From: Okapia johnstoni
Lineage: Eukaryota; Chordata; Mammalia; Artiodactyla; Giraffidae
Assembly (NCBI GenBank): GCA_024291935.2
Contig: CM044322.1
Span: 22,815,405-22,879,404, forward strand
Direction of reading: 5' to 3'
DNA length: 64,000 nucleotides
Each line of letters opens with the position of its first letter. Positions within the stretch are counted from its first letter, which is position 1. Positions 26,101 through 38,187 of this stretch are shown piece after piece. A model generated the notes under the pieces. The model had not been told where the DNA came from. It worked only from the letters and a program-made list of their open reading frames with translations, and did no database searches. Made by a program: the position numbers and the translations under genes.

Positions 26101-28103
26101 AACACACCTACCATTACACCCCTTTCCCCAGCTCACCCTCCCAAACAAGCTCTTCCACGACAGGAAGGGGGATGCAGGGAGAGATGCCATTTTTCAGAGG
26201 AGTCACCAGGCTGATTTTTCTTTCCTGGTGTCCCAGCCATGCCTGTGGGGCCTCTTGGCCCAGTTTTGTGCTTAGAAAAAACTGTTACCATAGTAGATCA
26301 TCTGTAAAGTTATGTTACCAGTAAAGGTCATTTGGGATCAGGAGAGGATCCTCATGCCAGTGTGACTGACAGCTCTCTTGGTCAGATGGGACAGGTCTGG
26401 TTCAGTCTCTCAAAAACTTCTGCTAAGATCCCTTTCCTGTAGGTATGTGCACAGCCACAGAGTTCACAGCAAGGGAGGAAAATGTGGGATTCACAACTTG
26501 GTGCCATAAGAGATGTGCTGCTTTCCATCACGGTCTTTTCCACCACAGAATCTTCTTCCAGATCAATGAGAGCAGACCCTCTCCGACCGGTGTCTGGCTT
26601 TATCAGATTTCTAGACCATTTGTTTCTCTTCCAAGACCAAACCCCTCGGAAGAGTCAGTCCTCCAGTTTGGTGGAGTAGAGAGCATATTTTGTTTCCAAA
26701 GGCTTGGAGGGGATTGGGAAAGTACCAGTGAGAAGAGTACTCCAATCATTTGTGAGCTCCTGGGGGGACGAGGCTGGGTTTTCCATTTCTATTCCTAAAA
26801 TTCAACACAGCCTTCTGTATGGACTCAATACAGAATTGATGTAAACTGAATCAAATTAATCCTATCTCACGTCTACAAAAGAGATTCAGTGAACAACTTT
26901 TATTATGCTACAGTTCAAATAGATCTCTAAAATAGCACACTCTGAGACTTATTTGAGGAACAGAGGACAGCATCCTGGATATTAGGTCAGAGGTATATGT
27001 GATGGAACCATTTCTACCACTTACTGGTAACACTTCCCAGGGTACGTCCTTTTGCCTCTCTGAAGCTTAACGTCTTCATCTCTAAAATGGGAACAAGAAT
27101 AGCCACACTTCTTACTTCCTAGACTACCATGAGAGGCAGACATTAAAATGTGCAGAAAATGCTTTGAAGTAAGTGTCTCACTACTGGAAATGTGCTAACT
27201 TGGTGAAGGTATAAAAAATGTTGAAAATCATGCTTAAACCGCAACTACCTTCCCAGCAGTGTTATGAGCTAAAATTTCACCAACCTAGTTCCCTAAAGCA
27301 ACTTATTGCCTTAAAAAATGCCCTGGGCAAAATAAGAGCCTCAGCTTGCTATCGTGGGTCAGCCAATGGCTACCTGAGAACAGGAGGAGGCAAAAAGATG
27401 AGAAGCCAGAGAACAAGGAACAGAGGACACAAGAGTGGAACAGAGCAGGCACAGCAGAGGTCTGCCCACCAGTGACTCTTTTGGTGGAGAGAGGTGAAGG
27501 AACAGGCTGTGTTGAAAGCCAACCCAGTATGGTCCAGAGCTGCTGTCTAAGGACAGCCTGGTTCCAGCTCATCCCCCAACCAGACCCCTCCCTGGGACCG
27601 TGAATCAGGACCAGAGAGACCCTAGCAGCCACCAGAGACTCTTAATAGCACTCTTTCAGATTCATGTGTGAGATCCTCCCTTAGATCTGTATTGATCAAA
27701 ACTCCTCACAGGAGAACCACACCTGGTTGTGGTTGAAGTCTGCTGGGCTCAGGCGTTAGGCCCCCAAGGGGCATGCTTCACCAGCACAGATGACAGCTTC
27801 TAGTGTGAGGGCTCCCATCTGGCTTCTGAGGAACTGTGGACTTCAGTTTTGTTAAGCGGGGCATCTGGGACTACAGCCCAGATGCTCAAGGGTCAGAGAG
27901 ACCAAACACTGCCATCAGCCCCCTTATATTCCTCCGATACGAGGCTCAGATCCTTACCCTCACTTCTACAGGAATATGAGACACGTTTGAAGAATATTCA
28001 TTTGAAAGGGCCATTGTTCTGGATGCCCATGTCTCAACCCAGGCTTGCCCTCCGACTTTGCTAAGCCCCACATAAGGAAGAGTATCTTTTTCTGCTCCTC
28101 AGC
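23196..28103. other. Low-repeat intergenic island
   Basis: Nearly 5 kb with only one MIR remnant and no Bov SINE or LINE recognised. No coding exon is supported. The largest open frame (117 codons at 26445) has no family resemblance and no splice or start context. About 24.5-25.0 kb is AT-rich and looks unique, as conserved non-coding DNA often does, but I cannot test conservation here. Confidence 0.5.
27005..27185 (+). repeat. MIR SINE remnant
   Basis: CTACCACTTACTGG, CCTTTTGCCTCTCTGAAGCT, TCATCTCTAAAATGGGAACA and TACCATGAGAGG match the MIR order in sense. Confidence 0.55.
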
Positions 28104-28314
28104 GTGTATGTGCTCAGTCACTCAGTTGTGTCTGACTCTGCAACTCCATAGATTGTAGCCCACCAGGCTCCTCTGTGCATGGGATTCTCCAGGGAAGAAT
28201 GCTAGAGTGGGTTCCTAGTCCCTTCTCCAGGGGACCTTCCCGACCCAGCAATGGACTCTGCATCTCCTGCACTGGCAGGCAGATTTTTTACCACTGAGCC
28301 ACCTGAGAAGCCCT
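28104..28314 (-). mobile_element. Bov-tA SINE, antisense
   Basis: Antisense BovA (CAGTCACTCAGTTGTGTCTG to CCACTGAGCCACCTGAGAAG) covering a complete element with tRNA head at the right end. Confidence 0.88.
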
Positions 28315-28727
28315 TCTGCTCCTCAGAATGGACCCCAAACTTCCTACTGACAGAAGCTTGGACTCTCAGAGAAGGCTCTGTCCCCACTCCAGAGCTGAGC
28401 ACTCACCTGTCCCCCTCCAGCTATGGCATTGGGACCATAGCTTGTCACAACTCAGCTCTGATTCTGCCTGGTACTACAGGAGGCAAAAGGCTCATAGCCA
28501 CCTTCAGAGCCATTCATCTGTCCCAGGTCCTGACCTAAGAAAAGAAGAGGAACAGAAATTATCACCTTCACATGAGTCCTTAGCTCCCACTTACACCCAG
28601 GGGCATAGACAAATTTGCGGTTCATCAAGCCAGTGTTTTCACTCTGGTGGTGTCACATGAACTGGACAGATGTGCTGGGCACTAGAGCCCCTCTGCTGCC
28701 GTTTTTCCATCAACGCATGTGAAAGTG
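28315..28727. other. Intergenic, no feature recognised
   Basis: Unique-looking spacer between two antisense SINEs. The open frames do not resemble a known protein. Confidence 0.4.
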
Positions 28728-28943
28728 TGACATGAAAGTGTTAGTCATTCAGTCGTGTCCAACTCTTTGCAACCCCATGGACTGCAGCCTACCAGGCTCT
28801 TCTGTCCATGGGATTCTCCAGACAAGATTACCAGAGTGGGTTGCCTTTCCCTTCTCCAGGGGATCTTCCTGACCCAGAGATCAAACCCAGGTTTCCCACA
28901 TTGCAGGCAGATTCTTTACCATCTGAGCCAGCAGGGAAGCCTC
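28728..28943 (-). mobile_element. Bov-tA SINE, antisense
   Basis: AGTGTTAGTCATTCAGTCGT to ATCTGAGCCAGCAGGGAAGC is the antisense of a complete Bov-tA, with a GAAAGTG-rich 3' tail at its left edge. Confidence 0.88.
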
Positions 28944-29189
28944 ATCAAGGCGTGGTACTGAATACTGAAAGCAAGAGCGTTTATCCCCACACAGAGAGCC
29001 CACTGCCAAAAAGGCCTCACAGGGCAGAGAGGAAGACATGTCCTCCAATATAGCTTCTCATCTGAGCCCCCCTCAAGTATTCCTGACCTAGAGAATCCAT
29101 TCACTCATTCTTTCATTTGTTTGTACATTCATTCATTCACTCACTCAACAAAGAGTCACTGAACACCCGCTGTCTGCCTTTACTGTACA

Positions 29190-29830
29190 AAGAACTGATA
29201 GAAAGCCAGGGCCAGTGGAGTGCAGATGGATGGTGAGTGGGTAATACAGAAGCAGCCGTGAAGGAGGTTAGGACCTCATCAGACAGGGCCTTGCTAGACA
29301 CAAGTGAATTCTGATCCATTTTAAGAGTAGTAGGAAGCCATGAGGTGAGTGTGCAGATTCTAAAAAGGAGAGAGATGATCATACATGCATTTAAAAGAGT
29401 TGACTCTGGCTCTCATACAAATGACTAAGGGATGTACAAGATGTGGCAGGGGGCAAGTCAGGAGTGGTTCAGATGAGAAATCAAGATAGCTTGGGCTCAA
29501 GTGGTTTTAGCAGAGTTGGGGAGATAGGCATAGTCAAGAGATGTTTAGGACATAAATCAACAGAATTCGAACACATGGATGAGCAACACTGAGGTCACAA
29601 GATGGCCTGTAAGATTCTCAGTGGCATGACTGGATGGACAGTGGCCACGCAGGAAGTCGCAGGCACTAGGTAAGAACTGAAGGCAGGAAAGTCCATTTCA
29701 CATGTCAGATAGAGGCACTCTGAGATATCCAAGTAAGAGGGGAGCTGCATGTACAGGTCTGAAGTTAAAGGAAGAGCATGAGTCAGAGACATCTGGGGAT
29801 CACGTACAGGGCGAGCTTCATGGACATGTG
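29190..29830 (-). repeat. L2 LINE remnant, antisense
   Basis: AGGGCCTTGCTAGACACAAG, GTAGTAGGAAGCCATGAGG and GAGTTGACTCTGGCTCTC follow antisense L2 coding sequence; the same phrase order is seen at 8935-9560. Confidence 0.5.
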
Positions 29831-30159
29831 ACCTACACAGTCACACAAGGCCCCACACTTAGAAGAGCCCCATGCTTGGTCTAATGCCCTGTGGTCATCA
29901 TCTTGAAATTCTGAACAAAGTGATCCACATTTTCATTTTTCAGAAAGTCCAGTAAATTATAGAGCTGGTCCTGAACACATATCATGATATCAAGAAAGAT
30001 ACTGAGAATAACTGAAGCTGGAGACCTGGATTCGTTTTTTTCATTGCACAGATGTACGGAGAACTCAGTGCGTTTCAGGCATTATTCTATGCACTGGGGA
30101 TACAGCAGAGAACAAAAGAGACAAAAATATCTGCCCTCATGGACTTTATATCACGGTGA

Positions 30160-30382
30160 AAATGAAAGTGTTAGTCACTCAGTCGTGTCCGACTCTTTGC
30201 CGCCCCATGGACCGTAGCCTGCCAGGCTCCTCTGTCTATTGGGATTTTCCAGGTAAGAATACTGCAGTGGTTTGCCATATCCTCCTCCAGGGTATCTTCC
30301 TGACCCAGGGATGGAACCCATGTCTCTTATGCCTCTTGCACTGGCAGACGGGTTCTTTACCACTAGCACCACCCGGGAAGCC
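30160..30382 (-). mobile_element. Bov-tA SINE, antisense
   Basis: AAAGTGTTAGTCACTCAGTC to CTAGCACCACCCGGGAAGCC. It is complete, with low divergence. Confidence 0.88.
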
Positions 30383-31208
30383 CAGCCCTGGCCTCTATCC
30401 ACTAGATACCAGCTGCACACACATGCAAACACACCTGAGTTTTGACAAACGAAACTGTCCCCTGGGGGCAAAATCATGCCCTGCCCCTTGAAAACCACAG
30501 CTCTGAGAACAGGGCACAGTGGTTCAGGGCCTAAGCCAAGCAGGAAAATCCTATCTCAGTCCACAGTTAGTGGTTCAAGGTGAACAAAGTCCCAAATTAG
30601 TTCCAGAAGATTGAGACAAACATTTTTGAGCAGGTTCCAGGAATAAAACTCTCACTGCCTCTAAATTTTGGGATTTATGGATGAAAAGTGTATCCTTTTT
30701 CTTTCCATGAAAAAAGTCAGGCTCAAAATGAACCTAACACCACATGAGGCTAAACAGAGATGCTGAAAGAAACTAGGTTCTGATTACATAGTTAAGCTTC
30801 AGAATCCAGTCTGACCTAGATTTGTGAATATATCCTCTTTTTTGTTTCAGACAGTTTCAGTTGGGTTTTCTGTTACTTGATACTAAAAGAATCTTAACCT
30901 ATAAAATACGGTAAGTAGGTTCATGATATGTAGGCCCCAGGAAATTTTTGACTCAGTCTAAAGAATACCTACCAATAACTTCCAGTTTTGAAAAAAAAAA
31001 ATTAAGAGAAATTGAAATTGCCTCTTTCCAACTTTGACCTCTACCACAACTTTCCTCAAAGTCATGTTGGTTGCATACTTAAATGGATAATGTCAAAAGA
31101 GTTCCATCAGATAGCCCCCATCAAAATGTCCTTGATTCCTAGCTCATCCAGAATGGTCCCAAGAGACCCTATATAGAAGAAAGGAAAAGTTAACCAGAAA
31201 ATTAAATT
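30383..31208. other. Intergenic, no feature recognised
   Basis: AT-rich unique-looking sequence with an A10 run near 30991. No gene supported. Confidence 0.4.
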
Positions 31209-31218
31209 CTAGATGTTT

Positions 31219-31503
31219 GTTGTTGTTCAGTAGCTCAGTCGTCTCCAACTAATCGCTACCCCATGGACTGAAGCATGCCAGCCTTCCCTATATCTTCTGG
31301 AGTTTGCTCAAACTCAAGTCCATTGAGTTGGTGATACCATTCAACCATCTCTTTCTCTGCTACCCCTTCTCCTTTTGCCTTCAATCTTTCCCACATTCAG
31401 GGTTTTTTTCCAATAAGTCGGTTCTTTGCATCACCGACTCATAGCTTTGACTGTAGGAACTTTCATAGGCAAAGTGATGTCTCAGCTTTTTAATACACTA
31501 TCT
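31219..31503 (-). mobile_element. BovB 3'-end fragment, antisense, internally deleted
   Basis: Starts with a GTT-rich tail and TCAGTAGCTCAGTCGTC, runs into the C-terminal coding part, then jumps from TTTGCATCACCGACTC to ATAGCTTTGACTG, so an internal segment is missing. Possible duplication CTAGATGTTT/CTAGGTGTTT flanks it. Confidence 0.75.
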
Positions 31504-31559
31504 AGGTGTTTATATTATTCCTTTGTGATGACAGTGGGAAATTAACCCAGCTAGCACAG

Positions 31560-32285
31560 CTGTTGTAAAAAACTGTAGTCCACAGGGTCCATTTTCAGAG
31601 GACCCTAAAAATCCAAACTCTTTTACAAGAATAATAAGATAAAATTTACCTTTTTCATTACACTGATATTTGCATCAATCATGGTAAAACTGCAGGCACC
31701 TCAGGCAATGGCAACTAACTATACTCATAACAGTAGTTTTTACTAGCACTAAAAAAAAATGTCATTTTCCCTTAAGAATGTCCTTGATGAAAAAAATAAA
31801 AATTATTAATTTTATTGCATCTTGATCCTCAGTGCATGTGTGACTTAATGGGGAGAATTCTTAAAGTACTTTCGTGGCATACCCAAGTACAAAAACTGTC
31901 TCAAAGAAAAGACCTTATGCAATTATTTGAGTCGCCAGCTGAACTAGTTGGTTTTTTTATTTTCGTGGAATGCCATTTTTACTTTAAAGAACAACGGACA
32001 GACCAACTACAGATTTTCAGACTTTTGCAGAACTTTTCTTACAAATGAGCCAGGTGAGCCTGTCATTTTGAGGAAAACAATTGACAGTATTTGCAGCTAG
32101 TGATAAAAAATTGAGCTCTCAAGAGAAAATTAGCATTTTGAAGAACTTGTATCCACCATGCTAAGCTTGACAGCTTCAAGATACTCAAGAAAATTGCTGA
32201 TGTGATCGGTGGTGATGTTTAAAGATGTGATTGTTTGATTTTGTGTAATAAAATACATCAAATTTGAAATATCTACATAACTCAT
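31560..32285 (+). pseudogene. Decayed hAT-transposase-derived sequence (ZBED5/FAM200/SCAND3-like)
   Basis: The longest uninterrupted piece (31815-32048) reads in part ILKVLSWHTQVQKLSQRKDL and HFYFKEQRTDQLQIFRLLQ. This corresponds to the region before the C-terminal dimerisation part of the hAT transposase domain in ZBED5, FAM200 and SCAND3-type host proteins. Flanking in-register words on both sides (for example AATCCAAACTCTTTTACAAG near 31611 and GGTGGTGATGTTTAAAGATGTG near 32208) extend the match over about 700 bp, but frameshifts and stops break it repeatedly. It ends abruptly near 32285, where antisense L1 begins. No start codon context or intact domain remains. It could be a processed copy of a host gene or a relic of the transposon itself; I cannot tell which. 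Confidence 0.7.
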
Positions 32286-32289
32286 TGCA

Positions 32290-33235
32290 TGGTTTTTCTA
32301 TTATATTTATGTGTTCTACCATGTCATTTTCCTATTGATCTTAGAAGTTATTTTTATATATCCTAGATAGAAAGCATTTGTCAGTTATGTGTGTACTTCA
32401 AATATTTTTTTTCGCTCAGTTGCTTGTTTTTCCACTCGTTCATGGTGTCTTTGATAAAGAGAGTTTCTGATTTCAATGTAATCGGGTTTATCAATCTTTC
32501 CCTTAATGGTCAGGGTTTGTTGGTCTTGTTTTTTGAGACATGAATATATTCTCTTGTGGTATTTACTGGTTTTATCTTTTACATTTAGCTTTTTAACCTA
32601 CCTAGAATTTTTTATTAGGTAGAATTATATGAAGTTGCCTTATTTGACTGTTTTGGGCCTACAAGATAATAGTTTTCTATAGCTCAACACAATGTATGAT
32701 GTGGGCAGGGATATATCTTCTTTTTTTTCCATATGAATAAAAATCTTCCCAGTACTATGTATTTAAGAGTCTATCTTTGCCCACTGATCTGCAATGCAAC
32801 CTTTCTTTTTGACTATCCCAGACCCAATACCACATCATCTCAATTATTATGGCTTTAAAATAACTTGATATCTGTAGAGCAAGACCTCTCACCTTATTCC
32901 TTTTCTTCAATAGAGTTTGACTATTCTTGTCTTTTTGAACTTCCAAATAAATTTTAGAATCAGCTTGTTAATTTCCACCAAAAAAATCTGGTATTTTTCT
33001 TGACATTATATTGATCCTACACATTAATTTGGAAAAATAGGCCTCTTCACAGGTTGAGTCATCTAGTCAGTGGACACAGAGTATCTCTCAACTTATCATG
33101 TCTTCTGTAATGTCTCTCAGTAAAGGATAATAATTTTCTTCTAAGAGGTCTAACACATCTGTCACTAGATTTCCTGCCAGCTACTTTTTGCCTCTGAGAT
33201 TTTATTTCACTGTATTTACAAGCCAGTGTTGGCCT
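32290..33235 (-). mobile_element. Old L1M LINE segment, antisense
   Basis: GCATTTGTCAGTTATGTGTG, ATCAATCTTTCCCTTAATGG, CCAATACCACATCATCTCAA and ATAAATTTTAGAATCAGCTT are antisense phrases of L1 ORF2 in their normal order. Heavily mutated, with stops. Confidence 0.65.
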
Positions 33236-33639
33236 ATTATTGTTTCACGAATGCTGGCAGAAGACAGGAGACTCCTGCAGAAAAGAAAACTCTTATTACT
33301 CCCAATAAGAAGCGTGTGCATTGGTTTTCTTTGATTTGAGTCCCACAAAGGAGCCCAGATGGAATCTGTCCACGTAGTGGGTTTGCTTTATGGTTAAGGA
33401 TCACTGAGCATGAGAAACCCATTATTTTATCATGAGCAATAAGCAAGCTTGCTCTTTGTCCCAGAGGAAGACATTATTTCATCCCTCAAGAACTCTCGAT
33501 TCCAGAACAACCTACGATCAGAGTCATGTAAGAGCTGTCAGGACCATGAGTTCTTGACATATCCAACGAAACATGCAGGCATATGAAAGACTCCTGGAGG
33601 AGGATCTCCCAACAGAATTTCCCAGAACCTTGTAAAAAT
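33236..33639. other. Unassigned insert between two L1 segments
   Basis: About 400 bp that interrupts the antisense L1 text. The minus strand keeps an open frame of 69 codons. It could be a fragment of an LTR element, but I see no convincing ends. Confidence 0.35.
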
Positions 33640-33717
33640 GTCAATATTTTTTTGTCTGTTGCTGATACAGAGAAATATCATTGAATTTTTCACATTAATT
33701 TACTACCTAATAATCTT

Positions 33718-33921
33718 GGCGGTTTAGTCGCTAAGTCGTGTCCGACTCTTGCGCCCTTATGGACTGTAGCCCACCAGACTACTCTGTCCACGGGATTCTC
33801 CAGGCAAGAATACTGGAATGGGTTGCCATTTCCTTCTCAAGGGGATCTTCCCGACCCAGGAATCAAACCTGGATCTCCTGCATTGCAGGCAGATTACCAA
33901 CTGATCTACAAGGGAAGCCCT
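33718..33921 (-). mobile_element. Bov-tA SINE, antisense, with exact 11-bp duplication
   Basis: Antisense Bov-tA (GTTTAGTCGCTAAGTCGTGT to CTACAAGGGAAGCCC). CTAATAATCTT flanks it exactly at 33707-33717 and 33922-33932. It splits the L1M text, so it is younger than it. Confidence 0.92.
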
Positions 33922-35080
33922 CTAATAATCTTACTAAATTCATTAATTCTAATAACTTCTCCTTGGATGTTATAGGATTTTTATAAATAGATAGTTTTGA
34001 ATAATGAAATATTTCTTTTGATTCAAAGTTTGTATCTTTTATTCTTTTTTTTTTCCTGCTTTATTTCACTGGCTAAAATATTTCACTGGCTAAACCAGAG
34101 TGATGCTGAGGCAACTGATGACAGCACTCTTATTCTTTAGCTCAAACACAAAGTTTTTAATGTTTCACCATTATAAATAATGCTTTCTCTAGTCTTTTTC
34201 TACTAATTCTTTTCTATTTCCAAGTTTCTGAGCAATTTTAATAAAAGGACATTTTTCTGCATCTGTTAAAATTATTGCATGATTTCCCTCCATTCATCTA
34301 GTAATATTAAAACAAATTTAATTTTCTAATGTTAAAACCTTGCTTTATTGAGATAAACCTGACTTTGTTATTTTTATACACTGTTAAATTTGATTAGCCT
34401 TTCTTTATGCTTATGTTGGCATTTGAAATATAAACTCTCAAAGTACTGCTTTAACTTCATCTCACACATTTCGATTGGCAGCATTTTTTATTATCATTCC
34501 ATTTAAAGTAATCTGTAATTTCTCTCAGCATTTCTTTTTTGAACTTATTATTTAGCAGTGTGCATTCCAATTCTAAACATACTTTTTAAATTACGATTTT
34601 ATCATTGATTCCTTCCTAATTGGATTGAGCTGAGAATACCCAATCTATGTTATTCGGCCTTTTAAATTGTGTTAGGTTTTGCTTTATGGCTCAGCATACA
34701 GACAAATTTTTGTAAATATTCTGTGCATTTTGAAAAAAAATGCCTTTCCCAGTCAAGTCAATTATACATATCCATTAAATCAAGTTTTTTTTTCATCATG
34801 TTGTGCAAATATTCTATATTCCTACTGATGTTTTTTATCTACTTGTTCAATAATTACTGAGAAAAGAGTATTAAAATGACCCGCTATGATTGTAGATTTT
34901 TTTTTCTCCTTGTAGTTATCATTACTTGGTTAGAGATTTAGAAGATTTGTTATTAAGGTACACATGATTTTAAATTATATCTTTTTGGAGAATTAAACTT
35001 TTTATTGAAGTGATCCTCCTTATCACTAGAAAGAATTTGGCCTTAAAGTCTATATTTTCTGATCTTAAAATAATTGCACC

Positions 35081-35352
35081 TGGGGACTTCCCTCGTGGTC
35101 CAATGGTTAAGAACCCACCTTCCAGTGCAGATGGTGAGAGTTTGATCCCTGGTGGGGGAACTAAGATCCCATATGCCACAGAGCAACTAAGCCTGCGTGC
35201 TCTAGAGCCCACACACACACCACAACTGGAGAGCCTGCACACTGCAGCTGCTGAGCCCGCTCGCTCTAGAGACTGTGCTCTGCACCTAGAGAAAGCCTAT
35301 GCACCACTCTGAAGACCGAGCACGGTCAGAAATAAACAAATTTGGGGAAAAA
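35081..35352 (+). mobile_element. CHR-2-type SINE with target-site duplication
   Basis: GGGGACTTCCCTCGTGGTCC, TTTGATCCCTGGTGGGGGAA and the long body with AGAGCCCACACACACACC and CTAGAGAAAGCCTATGCACC, ending in an A-rich tail. AATAATTGCACC (35069-35080) and AATAGTTGCACC (35353-35364) match at 11 of 12. Confidence 0.88.
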
Positions 35353-36769
35353 AATAGTTGCACCAGCTTCCTTTTGGTTAGATTTTGTCTGATACATCTT
35401 TTTTCACTTTTTTTTCTGTTCACTCTTTCTACATCTTTTTGTATGTTTCTTTTATTAATAGCACATAGTTGATTTTGTATTTCACTGAATCAGATCATCT
35501 TTCTTTCTCTTAACCATGGCGTTTATTCCTTTTTGTTATTGATAGACTTAATTTTTAAGAGCAGTTTTAGATTTATAGAAAAATTGCAAAGATTCTTCAG
35601 AGAGTTTTCATATTTCCCACATCCAGTTTCCCCTACTGTTAACGTTTTTACATTCATATAGTACACTTGCTCTACTTGAGGAACCAATATTGATACATCA
35701 TTATTAACTGACATGTTTTGGAGAGGAATACCACAGAGGTAAAGTGCCATTTTCATCATGTCAGATCAAGTGTACATGCTATCAACATGTATTATCACTG
35801 TTGATATTGACCTTGATCACTTGACTGAGATCATTTTTATCAGGTTTCTCTATTGTAAAGTGAGTCTTCCCCACCCCCACCCCGCATACACTAATCTTTG
35901 GAAGGAAGTCACTATGTGCCACTCATGCTTAAGGAGTAGAAACTCATGTGTCACCTCCTTGAGGGCAGACCATGTATGTAAGATACTTGAAACGTTTCCG
36001 CATAGGAGAAATCTCTCTTTCTATTCCATTTATTTATTTATATCAATACAGACTCATGGATATTTGTTTCTAGTTTGGCTATAAACCAATATTACTTTAT
36101 TTCTTGCTCGAATTGCTCCAGCTTTGGCCACTGGGGGCTCCTTGGGTTGACTCAATGGCCCCTTTGATCTACCTACATCAGTATGTGGTGTCTGTTTGCT
36201 TGTCCATTTTTTTTAGCATTACTTTTCTTTATGTCACTGTAAGATGCTCATGGCTGATCTTATATATTTTATGCCCCAGCCATTTCTCCAAGGGTTCTGG
36301 TTCCTTTTATCGAATTAACAGCATTACAAACCAAATCTGGGCACCAGATATGCTCACTACTACTGAGGTTTCATTTCTTTTAAGTCCTTTCAGCTGATAA
36401 AACAAAGAAATACATATGGGTGTATATCAACCAGTATTAATGGTATGCCACCATTTGTTTTTATATTAGGTTAGAAATGAATTCTTTTTCATGTCTCCAA
36501 CTCATTACCAAGTGAATGATTCTAGCCTCCTCCCTAAGCTTACTGGTAAATTCCCATTCCAACAGTGAGAAACTAGGCTCCTACCATCTGCTGTCATTTA
36601 CTTAATTCTTCAATTCCAGCATGCACGTAGAGCAGTATCAGAATTTCTAACATGTATCTCCAGGGAAGCAACTTTATCAACTAAAATACAATGCTTATGT
36701 TCAGTTGCTTTTCCTTCTAGATTCCACTCATTTCCAAAGTGACTTAGGTCAGCACATTTTCCACTGTCT

Positions 36770-36971
36770 TGTGTGTGCTAAGTTACTTCCGACTTTTTGC
36801 AATCCCATGGACTGTAACCCGCCAGTGTCCTCTGTCCTTGGGATTCTCCAGGCAAGAATACTGAAGTGGGTTGCCAGTTCCTCCTCCAAGGGATCTTCCT
36901 GACCCAGGAATTGATCCCAGGTCTCCTGCACTGTGGGCAGATGCTTTACCATCTGAGCCACCAGGGAGGGC
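36770..36971 (-). mobile_element. Bov-tA SINE, antisense
   Basis: GTGTGTGCTAAGTTACTTCC to ATCTGAGCCACCAGGGAGGG. It is complete. Confidence 0.88.
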
Positions 36972-37019
36972 CTCCAACCTGTTCAGTGAAACCTTTTTAA
37001 ATACCCCTGTGATATAGAT

Positions 37020-37293
37020 TCTATTGCCATAGTTTGAATTCTTTCCTGAGATCCCCCAGACTCCTCAATGATTTTTTTTTAATTTTCATGCATTGAAGTT
37101 CAGTGCTTACGTTATAAAGTTCTACCAGTTTTGATAAATGCATAAGGTTATTTATCTACCATTTCAGTGTCATACAGATAGTTTCACTTACCTAAAAAAT
37201 TCCCTGGGCTGCACCTATCCCCTCACTCTCCTCCCAATTCCTTGGCAACCACTGATCTTTTTACTGGTTTCAGGAGTTCTACCTTTTTCAGAA
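37020..37293 (-). mobile_element. Old L1M segment, antisense (left of BovB insertion)
   Basis: Text at 37080-37290 (GATAAATGCATAAGG, ACCTAAAAAATTCCCTGGGC, CCACTGATCTTTTTACTGG) is antisense L1M 3' sequence. It resumes after the BovB at 38188. Confidence 0.5.
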
Positions 37294-37301
37294 GTCATAT
37301 A

Positions 37302-38179
37302 GTTCAGTTCAGTTCAGTCACTCAGTCGTGTCCAACTCTTTGGGACCCCATGGACTGCAGCACACCAGGCCTCCCTGTCCATCACCAACTCCCAGAATTT
37401 GCCCAAACTCATGTCAATTGAGTTGGTGATGCCATCCAACCATCTCATCCTCCGTCGTCCCCTTCTCCTTCTGCCCTCAATCTTTCCCAGCATCAGGGTC
37501 TTTTCCAATGAGTCAGCTCTTTGCATCAGGTGGCCAAAGTATTGGAGTTTCAGCTTCAACATCATTCCTTCCAGTGAACACCCAGAACTGATTTCCTTTA
37601 GGATGTGCTGGTTGGATCTCCTTGCAGTCCAAGGGACTCTCAAGAGTCTTCTCCAACACCACAGTTTAAAAGCATCAATTCTTCGGTGCTCAGCTTTCTT
37701 TATGGTCTGACTCTCACATCCATACATGACTACTGGAAAAACCACAGCCTTGACGAGATGGACCTTTGTTGGCAAAGTAATGTCTCTGCTTTTTAATACG
37801 CTATCTAGGTTGGTCATAACTTTCCTTCCAAGGAGTAAGCATCTTTTAATTTCATGTCTGCAGTCACCATCTGTAGTGATTTTGGAGCCCGGAAAAATAA
37901 AGTTAGCCACTGTTTCCCCATCTATTTGCCATGAAGTGATAGGACTGGATGCCATGATCTTAGTTTTCTGAATGTTGAGTTTTAAGCCAACTTTTTCACT
38001 CTCCTCTTTACTTTCATCAAGAAGCTCTTTAGTTCTTCTTCACTTTCTGCCATAAGGGTGATGTCATCTGCATATCTGAGGTTATTGATATTTCCTCCGG
38101 CAATCTTGATTCCAGCTTGTGCTTCATCCAGCCCAGCGTTTCTCATGATGTACTCTGCATATAAGTTAAATAAGCAATT
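37302..38179 (-). mobile_element. BovB LINE, 5'-truncated, with 8-bp target-site duplication
   Basis: The antisense 3' end begins GTTCAGTTCAGTTCAGTCAC. On the minus strand a 213-codon open frame (37955 to 37314) covers the conserved C-terminal part of the RTE protein, with [13 protein letters not shown] and [19 protein letters not shown]. The catalytic YADD codons of the reverse transcriptase (minus strand, 38074 to 38063) are intact, but the element breaks off soon after, so the endonuclease and most of the polymerase are missing. GTCATATA flanks it exactly at 37294-37301 and 38180-38187. A dead 5'-truncated copy; low divergence suggests moderate age. Confidence 0.9.
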
Positions 38180-38187
38180 GTCATATA

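Larger units (their letters stand above)
33640..36410 (-). mobile_element. Old L1M LINE, antisense, with nested SINEs
   Basis: Antisense ORF2 and 3' region words recur in order (TTTTATGGCTCAGCAT-type at about 34683, TTATTGATAGACTTAA at about 35538, AGAGCAGTTTTAGATTTATA, TTTATATCAATACAGACTCA, AGCTTTGGCCACTGGGGGCT). Interrupted by a Bov-tA at 33718 and a CHR SINE at 35081. Confidence 0.6.

Noticed and set aside
26445..26798. 117-codon open frame in the low-repeat island
   Set aside because: No recognisable domain, no composition or start context suggesting coding, and no splice partners seen.
37314..37955. 213-codon open frame on the minus strand
   Set aside because: It is the C-terminal region of a 5'-truncated BovB with target-site duplication, not a host gene.
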